NCBI RefSeq assembly: GCF_900090195.1
Contig: NZ_LT607803.1
Location: 3,410,001-3,474,000, forward strand
From: Variovorax sp. HW608
Lineage (GTDB): Bacteria > Pseudomonadota > Gammaproteobacteria > Burkholderiales > Burkholderiaceae_C
Reading direction: 5' to 3'
DNA length: 64,000 bases
In this document: positions 58,787-64,000 of the stretch, one piece after another
How the letters are laid out: each line of letters opens with the position of its first letter
How positions within the stretch are numbered: position 1 is the stretch's first letter
The notes under the pieces: generated by a model
The model's input: the letters and a program-made list of their open reading frames with translations, nothing else
Database searches by the model: none
What the model was told of the DNA's origin: nothing
Program-made: the position numbers and the translations under genes

Positions 58787-58809
58787 AACTTGGATACAAG
58801 TTGGTATGC
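58787..58809 (-). promoter_or_regulatory. Palindromic operator upstream of the BMP transporter genes
   Basis: AACTTG-GATA-CAAGTT (58787-58802) is a perfect 6-bp-arm palindrome, followed by GGTATGC (58803-58809). The same CTTG-N2-TACAAG core and GGTATGC motif occur before atzF at 62602-62634. It lies 47-69 bases before the binding-protein start and fits a GntR/FCD site. Confidence 0.6.
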
Positions 58810-58861
58810 ATAAACCGTACCAGTGGCGATGCGCCGGAATGGGGCTCGAAAGGGGCCGGAA

Positions 58862-59242
58862 TCAGCCCAGAAGGCTCACGTGCGCGGCCACGACGCGCCA
58901 GCCTTGGGCGGTGCGGACCCATGTCTGGCTCTGGCGCCCCGTCCTTGTGCTTCCCTCGCGGCGGAATTCGATGTTGGCGGTCGCGAACTCGCGCCCATAG
59001 GTGGTGATCACGGTGCGCAGGATCTGGCGCGCCAGGCCCTGCGCCGGGCGCGCGGCGCGGAACGCCTGGATCTCCACGTAGCCGTAGAGGTTCTCGGTCG
59101 CGCCGTAGCGCAGCGTGTACGGGCTGTCCCAGAACAGCTCGTCCAGCACATCGACCTTGTTGTTCACCAGCGCGTCTTCGTAGCGATCGAAGGCGGCGCT
59201 GACTTCGGCCACGACCTCGGGGAGATTGATGGGGAGCGTCAT
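58862..59242 (-). CDS. atzH: AtzH-like 1,3-dicarboxyurea deamidase (DUF3225, SnoaL-like fold)
   Basis: A 126-residue protein with no cysteines and an NTF2/SnoaL-like pattern: [54 protein letters not shown] (from residue 5), then [20 protein letters not shown] and [24 protein letters not shown]. This is the DUF3225 family, which includes AtzH, reported to deaminate 1,3-dicarboxyurea in cyanuric acid degradation. It starts 17 bases after atzE. Confidence 0.82.
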   Translation of the reverse strand: MTLPINLPEVVAEVSAAFDRYEDALVNNKVDVLDELFWDSPYTLRYGATENLYGYVEIQAFRAARPAQGLARQILRTVITTYGREFATANIEFRREGSTRTGRQSQTWVRTAQGWRVVAAHVSLLG

Positions 59243-59259
59243 CGTCGGGTCGGCTTTCT

Positions 59260-60684
59260 TCAAAGCGGTGCGACAGGCGCCTGCGCGACGCCTGCCGATT
59301 CGAGCGCCGCGGCAACGCGCAGCACCAGGTCTTCGCGCCATGGCGCGGCGATCACCTGCACGCCGATCGGCAGGCTGGGATGCGCGCCCCACACCGGCAC
59401 CGCGCACACCGGCAGGCCGATGCACGAGATGGGCTGAGTCAGCACGCCCATGTTGGGCCGCACCGGCAGGCGCTGGCCATGGAGCTCGAACCATTCGGCG
59501 CCGATCGGCGTCGCGGCGCACGGCGTGGCGGGCGCAAGCAGCACATCGAAGCGTTCGAACAGGCGCGCGACCTGCTGCGCATAGAGCCGCCGCACGCGCT
59601 GCGCCCGCGCGACCCACGCGGCCGGCAGCAGCGCGCCCGCGAGAAAGCGGTCGCGCGACAGCGGCTCGAAGTCCTGCGGGCGCGCGCGCAGGTCCGGCAG
59701 ATGCAGCGCTGCGCCCTCGGCGTTGGTGATGAGGAAGGCGGCTGCGCGTCCCGCCTCGACCATGGGCAGCTCCACCGTGTGGTTCGCGCCCAGGGCCTGC
59801 GCGACCGCATCCACTGCGGTGATCGCTTCGGGGAGCGCCCGTTCGCGGAACCAGCCGCCGAGCACGCCGATGCGCAGCCCGTGCAGGCCGTGCCCCAGGG
59901 CCGGCGACGCGAGCTCGATGCTCCGCTGCGCGCATCCGGGATCGCGCGGCCCCAGGGTCTCCGGGCCTTGCATCGCGTCATAGGCCGCCGCCAGATCACG
60001 CACCGAACGCGCGAACGGGCCCAGATGGTCGAGGCTCGACACGAAGGGATAGCTGCCGGTGCGCGGCAGGCGGCCGAAGGTCGGCTTGAGCCCGAACACC
60101 CCGCACAGCGATGCGGGCACGCGGATCGATCCGTTGGTGTCCGAGCCGAGCGTGATCGGCACCTGCCCTGCCGCCACCGCCGCGCCGGAGCCGCCGGACG
60201 AACCGCCCGCGATGCGCGACAGGTCATGCGGGTTGTGTGCCGCGCCGACGTGGCTGTTCTCGGTGGTGAAGCCGTAGGCGTACTCGTCCATGTTGAGCGC
60301 GCCGACCAGCACTGCGCCGGCGCTCTCCAGCCGGCGCACGAGCGCCGCATCGGCGCGCGCCGGCGTGGCCTCGCGCTCGATCTTCGAGCCCGCGAGCGTC
60401 GGCAGGCCGGCGATGTCGAAGAGGTTCTTCACCGCGAAGGGCACGCCCAGGAGCGGCAGTTCGCGCGTGCGCGCGCCCCTGTCCGACGCGAGGGACTCGT
60501 CGATCTGCGACGCGCGCCGCAACGCGCGCTCGCGGACCACGTCGGTGAATGCGTTCACGCGTACGTCGGTGGCCGCAATGCGGTCGAGGCTGGCCTGCAC
60601 GAGCGCGCCGGCACTCAGCACGCCCGAGCGCACCGCCTCGGCCATCGAGGTCGCATCCTTGAGCACGATCCCGGCAGCGTTCAT
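59260..60684 (-). CDS. atzE: AtzE-like 1-carboxybiuret hydrolase subunit (amidase-signature enzyme)
   Basis: A 474-residue amidase with Lys86 in [10 protein letters not shown], Ser162 in [13 protein letters not shown] and nucleophile Ser186 in [16 protein letters not shown]. AtzE acts only with the small partner AtzG; the adjacent gene encodes that partner and its stop overlaps the atzE start (ATGA, 60681-60684), which strongly supports AtzE over GatA or a generic amidase. The reaction would be deamination of 1-carboxybiuret to 1,3-dicarboxyurea. Overall length is normal for AtzE. Confidence 0.85.
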   Translation of the reverse strand: MNAAGIVLKDATSMAEAVRSGVLSAGALVQASLDRIAATDVRVNAFTDVVRERALRRASQIDESLASDRGARTRELPLLGVPFAVKNLFDIAGLPTLAGSKIEREATPARADAALVRRLESAGAVLVGALNMDEYAYGFTTENSHVGAAHNPHDLSRIAGGSSGGSGAAVAAGQVPITLGSDTNGSIRVPASLCGVFGLKPTFGRLPRTGSYPFVSSLDHLGPFARSVRDLAAAYDAMQGPETLGPRDPGCAQRSIELASPALGHGLHGLRIGVLGGWFRERALPEAITAVDAVAQALGANHTVELPMVEAGRAAAFLITNAEGAALHLPDLRARPQDFEPLSRDRFLAGALLPAAWVARAQRVRRLYAQQVARLFERFDVLLAPATPCAATPIGAEWFELHGQRLPVRPNMGVLTQPISCIGLPVCAVPVWGAHPSLPIGVQVIAAPWREDLVLRVAAALESAGVAQAPVAPL

Positions 60685-60887
60685 TGCTCTTTCTCCCTCG
60701 GCACGACCGGCGAAAACGCCACCGCAGGTTCGTGGTGCGGCGTGAGCGGCACCGCATCGACGACCGCGGCGAACTCGGCCGCGAGCGCGAAGTAGCGGAG
60801 GACACCCGCACGGTGGTCGGGCCGCAGCCGCAGGCCGAGGGCGGCGGATGTCGCGTCAACGTAGGCTTCGATCTGGGCGGGCGTCAT
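60681..60887 (-). CDS. atzG: AtzG-like small subunit (DUF4089)
   Basis: A 68-residue protein starting MTPAQIEAYVDATSAALGLRLRP, with an excellent ribosome site (AAAGGAG) before the ATG at 60887. The helical pattern resembles GatC: RAGVLRYFALAAEFAAVVDAVPL, then HHEPAVAFSPVV. AtzG is known to form a complex with AtzE and to be needed for its folding. The four-base overlap with atzE suggests equal production. Confidence 0.85.
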   Translation of the reverse strand: MTPAQIEAYVDATSAALGLRLRPDHRAGVLRYFALAAEFAAVVDAVPLTPHHEPAVAFSPVVPREKEQ

Positions 60888-60898
60888 GGCGGCTCCTT

Positions 60899-62587
60899 TC
60901 AGCGGCGCGATGCGATGTAGGCTCGCCATCCACCGTGGTGCGTGATGTCCTCGCCGCCCAGCACGGCCAGCGCTTCGCAAAGAAAGCCCTGCACGCTGCT
61001 GCCGTCGGCGAGCAGAACGCTGCCGATGCCAAGCGGTGCCGGGATGAGCGCGACGAAGCTGCCGTAGCGCGCAAGCGGCATCTCCCAGATCTCGACCGCG
61101 ATTGCGGCGCCTTGGTCCGCAGGCACGCGCAGCAGCCCGGGCTTCGCCGGCACCGTGCCGGCCAGCGCATAGAGGCGGTACTGCGGCGCGGTGTGCGTCG
61201 CGTGCAGCAGCCGCGCACCACGTTCGATCAATTGGCCGTTGAGCGGCATCCCGGACAGGTGCGCGCCGACCACGGCGACGCGCACGGCCTCCGCCGGCGC
61301 AACGATCGGCAGCGGCTGCGGCGCGGGCATCGGCTCGCCGGTGGCGCCGAGCGTGAGGCCGGTGGCATGGTGAAAGCGCTGTCCGAGTTCGGCCAGCTGG
61401 AAGTCGCTGCCCGAGCGGCCGATGAGCGTGATGCCGAAAGGCAGGCCGTCCTCGCGGATGCTTGCGGGCACCGAGATGGCCGCGTAGTCGAGCAGGTTGA
61501 CGAAGTTCGTGTACTCGCCCAGGTTGCGGTTGAGGCCGACCGGATCGGCCTGCATGGCCTCGATCGTGTAATGGGTCGGCGCGGTCGGCACCAGCAGCAC
61601 GTCGATGCCGTCCCACAGCGCCGCGGCGCGCTGGGCCAGCGCCTGCAGCTTCACCCGCGCAAGGACGAAATCGGCGGCGCTGTAGTCCCGGCCCTGCGCG
61701 AGGATGCCGCGCACCGGTTCGATCACCTCGGCTTCGTGCGCATCGAAGAACTCGCGCACCGCGGCGTAGCGCTCGGCCACCAGCGCACTGTCATAGAGCA
61801 GTGCAGCGGCCTCGGCGAGCGGCGCATAGTCGATCTCCACCGGCGTGCCGCCGAGCGCGCGCATCTGCTCGATCGCCTGCGCGAAGGCCTGCTGCGCCTG
61901 CAGGTCGCCGAAGAAGCGCAGCAGCGACGGCACGCCGAAGCGGAAGTTCGCCGGCAGCGGCTCCGTCGCCAGCGCGAGGCTGCGCGAATACGGATCGCCG
62001 GCGTCGAAGCCCATCGCGGCCTGCAGCACGCGCACCGCGAGATCGACGGTGCGCGCGAAGATCGACACGCAATCCACGCTCTGCGCCGCCGGCACCACGC
62101 CGCGCGCGCTCACGAGGCCGCGCGACGGCTTGATGCCCACGATGTTGTTGAGGCCCGCCGGCACGCGCCCGGAGCCTGCCGTGTCGGTGCCGAGCGAGAA
62201 ATCGACCTCGCCCGTCGCCACCGCGTAGGCCGAGCCCGAGCTGGAGCCGCCCGAGACGTAGCGCGGATCGAAGCTGTTCGGCACCGCGCCGTAGGGCGAG
62301 CGCGTGCCGTTGAGGCCGCAGGCGAACTGGTCGAGGTTGGTCTTGCCGAGCAGTTCCGCACCGGCGTCGAGCAGGCGCTGCACCACCGTTGCGTGCGCCG
62401 CCGGTGTGCGCGAGAACTCGGAGAAAGCGGGGCAGGCGGCGGTGGTCGGCACGCCGGCCACGTCGATGTTGTCCTTGGCCGCAAAGCGCAGGCCGGCCAG
62501 CGGGCCGCTCCCGGCCGTCTTCACGGGCGCGGCCAGCCGCGTGATCCACGCCGGCCCGGCTCTGTCATCCCATTGCTCGTGCACCAT
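60899..62587 (-). CDS. atzF: Allophanate hydrolase
   Basis: A 562-residue two-domain enzyme. Amidase domain (about 1-440): Lys38 in LRFAAKDNIDVAG, Ser115 in VSGGSSSGSAYAV and Ser139 in GTDTAGSGRVPAG, the Gly-Ser-Gly variant typical of allophanate hydrolases. A C-terminal domain (about 450-562) has VAVVGAHLSGMPLNGQL and YRLYALAGTVPAKPGLLRV, matching the AtzF C-terminal decarboxylase-like domain. It splits allophanate and so releases the last two ammonia from biuret or triuret. It is the first gene of the cluster; the operator at 62602 is just before it. Confidence 0.92.
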   Translation of the reverse strand: MVHEQWDDRAGPAWITRLAAPVKTAGSGPLAGLRFAAKDNIDVAGVPTTAACPAFSEFSRTPAAHATVVQRLLDAGAELLGKTNLDQFACGLNGTRSPYGAVPNSFDPRYVSGGSSSGSAYAVATGEVDFSLGTDTAGSGRVPAGLNNIVGIKPSRGLVSARGVVPAAQSVDCVSIFARTVDLAVRVLQAAMGFDAGDPYSRSLALATEPLPANFRFGVPSLLRFFGDLQAQQAFAQAIEQMRALGGTPVEIDYAPLAEAAALLYDSALVAERYAAVREFFDAHEAEVIEPVRGILAQGRDYSAADFVLARVKLQALAQRAAALWDGIDVLLVPTAPTHYTIEAMQADPVGLNRNLGEYTNFVNLLDYAAISVPASIREDGLPFGITLIGRSGSDFQLAELGQRFHHATGLTLGATGEPMPAPQPLPIVAPAEAVRVAVVGAHLSGMPLNGQLIERGARLLHATHTAPQYRLYALAGTVPAKPGLLRVPADQGAAIAVEIWEMPLARYGSFVALIPAPLGIGSVLLADGSSVQGFLCEALAVLGGEDITHHGGWRAYIASRR

Positions 62588-62601
62588 CTTTAAGCATCCC
62601 G

Positions 62602-62634
62602 TCTTGTGTACAAGATGCCTTGCAAGCGGTATGC
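62602..62634 (-). promoter_or_regulatory. Palindromic operator upstream of atzF
   Basis: TCTTG-TGTA-CAAGA (62602-62615), a second palindrome CTTGCAAG (62619-62626) and GGTATGC (62628-62634) lie 15-47 bases before the atzF start. On the minus strand TTGGCA (62632-62637) is a good -35, placing the -10 inside the palindrome, so a bound regulator would block it. It shares CTTG-N2-TACAAG and GGTATGC with the site at 58787. Confidence 0.6.
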
Positions 62635-62713
62635 CAACGCGCGAACGCGCATCGACCGCGAGGACGCACTACGCAAGCGGGAATAATGGGAGGCCTCAGC
62701 ACAACACCCGTCC

Positions 62714-64000
62714 ATGTCCGCACCACCGGCTGCCGAAGCCCCCCCTTCCCTGCCCTGGCGCGACGCGCTGAAGGTCTATCTCGAACCCGCCACGCTGCGC
62801 ATGCTCGCGCTCGGCTTCTCGGCCGGCCTGCCGTTGCTGCTGGTGCTGGGCACGCTGAGCTTCCGGCTGCGCGAAGCGGGCATCGACCGCACCACGATCG
62901 GCTTCCTGAGCTGGGTCGGCCTCGCCTACGGCTTCAAGTGGGCGTGGGCGCCGCTGGTGGACCGCGTGCCGGTGCCGCCGTTCACCAGCCTCCTGGGCCG
63001 GCGCCGCGGCTGGCTGCTGCTCGCGCAGTTCGCGGTGATCGCGGGCCTCGTCGGCATGGCCTTCAACGATCCGCGCGAGGGCCTGCCGCCGCTGGTGTGG
63101 TGCGCGGTGCTGGTGGCTTTCGGATCGGCCACGCAGGACATCGCGCTCGACGCCTTCCGCATCGAATCCGCCGCCGCGCGCAAGCAGGCCGCGCTCGCCG
63201 CCGCCTACCAGACGGGCTATCGCCTGGCGATGATCTGGGCCGGCGCGGGCGTGCTGTGGATCGCCGCCTGGGCCGAGCTCCCTGGCCTCGCGGGCTACCA
63301 GAACGGTGCGTGGAAGTTCGCCTACCTCGTGATGGCCGGCTCGATGGCGGTGGGCGTCGTCACGGTGCTGCTGTCGCCCGAACCGGTGCGCGCCGCGCTG
63401 CCCCGGCCCCGGAGCGCGGGCGAATGGCTCGAAAGCGTGCTCGTCGAACCCTTTGCGGATTTCATCCGCCGCTACAAGTGGCAGGCGGTGCTGATCCTCT
63501 CCCTGATCGCGATCTACCGCATCAGCGACGTGGTGATGGGCATCATGGCCAACCCGTTCTACGTCGACATGGGCTTCACCAAGGACGAGGTCGCCACCGT
63601 CAGCAAGATCTACGGCGTGGTGATGACGCTGCTCGGCGCCTTCGTCGGAGGCGTGCTGTCGATGCGGCTCGGCGTGATGCGCGTGCTGATGCTCGGCGCG
63701 GTGCTGAGCGCGGCGAGCAACCTGCTGTTTGCCGGGCTCGCCACGCGCGGCCACGACCTCACGGCGCTGGTGCTGGTGGTGTCGGCCGACAACCTCGCGG
63801 GCGGCATCGCTTCGGCGGCCTTCATCGCCTACCTGTCGAGCCTGACGAACGTGAGCTACTCGGCCACGCAGTACGCGCTGTTCAGTTCGCTCATGCTGCT
63901 GCTGCCCAAGTTCATCGCCGGGTATTCGGGCGCGTTCGTGGATGCCTACGGCTACCAGGCCTTCTTCGTCGGCACCGCGGCGCTGGGGGTGCCGGTGCTG
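62714..64000 (+). CDS. AmpG-like MFS transporter, partial (runs off window)
   Basis: An open frame of 429 codons with start ATG at 62714 and no stop before the window end. It shows MFS structure with about ten membrane segments so far: TLRMLALGFSAGLPLLLVLGTLSFRLREAGID and IGFLSWVGLAYGFKWAWAPLVDR are the AmpG-type N-terminus, then GSATQDIALDAFRIE. AmpG imports muropeptides for wall recycling. It is divergent from atzF and shares its intergenic region. Confidence 0.88.
   Translation, partial: MSAPPAAEAPPSLPWRDALKVYLEPATLRMLALGFSAGLPLLLVLGTLSFRLREAGIDRTTIGFLSWVGLAYGFKWAWAPLVDRVPVPPFTSLLGRRRGWLLLAQFAVIAGLVGMAFNDPREGLPPLVWCAVLVAFGSATQDIALDAFRIESAAARKQAALAAAYQTGYRLAMIWAGAGVLWIAAWAELPGLAGYQNGAWKFAYLVMAGSMAVGVVTVLLSPEPVRAALPRPRSAGEWLESVLVEPFADFIRRYKWQAVLILSLIAIYRISDVVMGIMANPFYVDMGFTKDEVATVSKIYGVVMTLLGAFVGGVLSMRLGVMRVLMLGAVLSAASNLLFAGLATRGHDLTALVLVVSADNLAGGIASAAFIAYLSSLTNVSYSATQYALFSSLMLLLPKFIAGYSGAFVDAYGYQAFFVGTAALGVPVL

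Noticed and set aside
59260..60684. Second GatA
   Set aside because: A full gatCAB operon is at 46181-49553, and this amidase is paired with a DUF4089 small subunit and AtzF, which fits AtzE better.

Overview
The window looks like a chromosomal segment of a high-GC betaproteobacterium of the order Burkholderiales, most like Comamonadaceae and in particular Variovorax. This rests on the regulatory PTS without permease domains, the long basic C-terminal tail of ribosomal protein S3, the mreBCD-mrdA and gatCAB neighbourhood, MCE transport genes, and REP-like intergenic repeats. The species call is inference from gene content and style. No rRNA, tRNA or CRISPR array was seen.

Layout. 1-1921 (minus): envelope-stress style operon of a Spy-like lipoprotein, a DUF4260 membrane protein, an OmpR-type regulator and the start of a sensor kinase. 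2046-4576 (minus): regulatory PTS (EI, HPr, EIIA-Man). 4656-6688: a lipoprotein, a TlpA-like thioredoxin, a cytochrome c' remnant and a GNAT. 6690-8636: an intact IS1634-family element with a 6-bp target duplication. 8643-21530 (minus): peroxiredoxin, then the S10 and str ribosomal operons (rpsL-rpsG-fusA-tuf-rpsJ, then rplC to rpsQ). These are split between rpsJ and rplC by two secreted-protein genes, one a HEXXH lipoprotein, with a terminator after rpsJ and a fresh sigma70-type promoter before rplC.

21696-28025: DD-carboxypeptidase, hydrolase, ferredoxin, VanZ protein and HemJ (minus), a leader or small RNA ending in a strong terminator, then hemB and a CorA-like transporter (plus). 28094-34588: tandem small exported paralogs, a LysR regulator, a dienelactone hydrolase, a DsbA-type isomerase, an SDR, an IS630-family element inserted exactly in the SDR stop codon, MarC, and a phosphodiesterase. 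34614-38281 (minus): an Mla-like MCE lipid transport operon. 38452-43224: GMC oxidoreductase, TSUP permease, PBP2. 43298-50252: mreD-mreC-mreB, gatC-gatA-gatB and a DUF4124 protein. 50277-51777: divergent pyrE and xth.

51817-62587 (minus) is the most interesting part: an 11-gene cluster combining AtzF, AtzG, AtzE and AtzH-type proteins, a BMP-family ABC importer, a biuret-hydrolase-like enzyme, a second isochorismatase-fold hydrolase and an FCD-type GntR regulator. Together they predict import of a urea oligomer (biuret, triuret or a related compound) and stepwise release of ammonia through carboxybiuret, dicarboxyurea and allophanate. A shared palindrome (CTTG-N2-TACAAG) sits upstream of both parts of the cluster and is the likely regulator site. 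The window ends inside an AmpG-like MFS gene.
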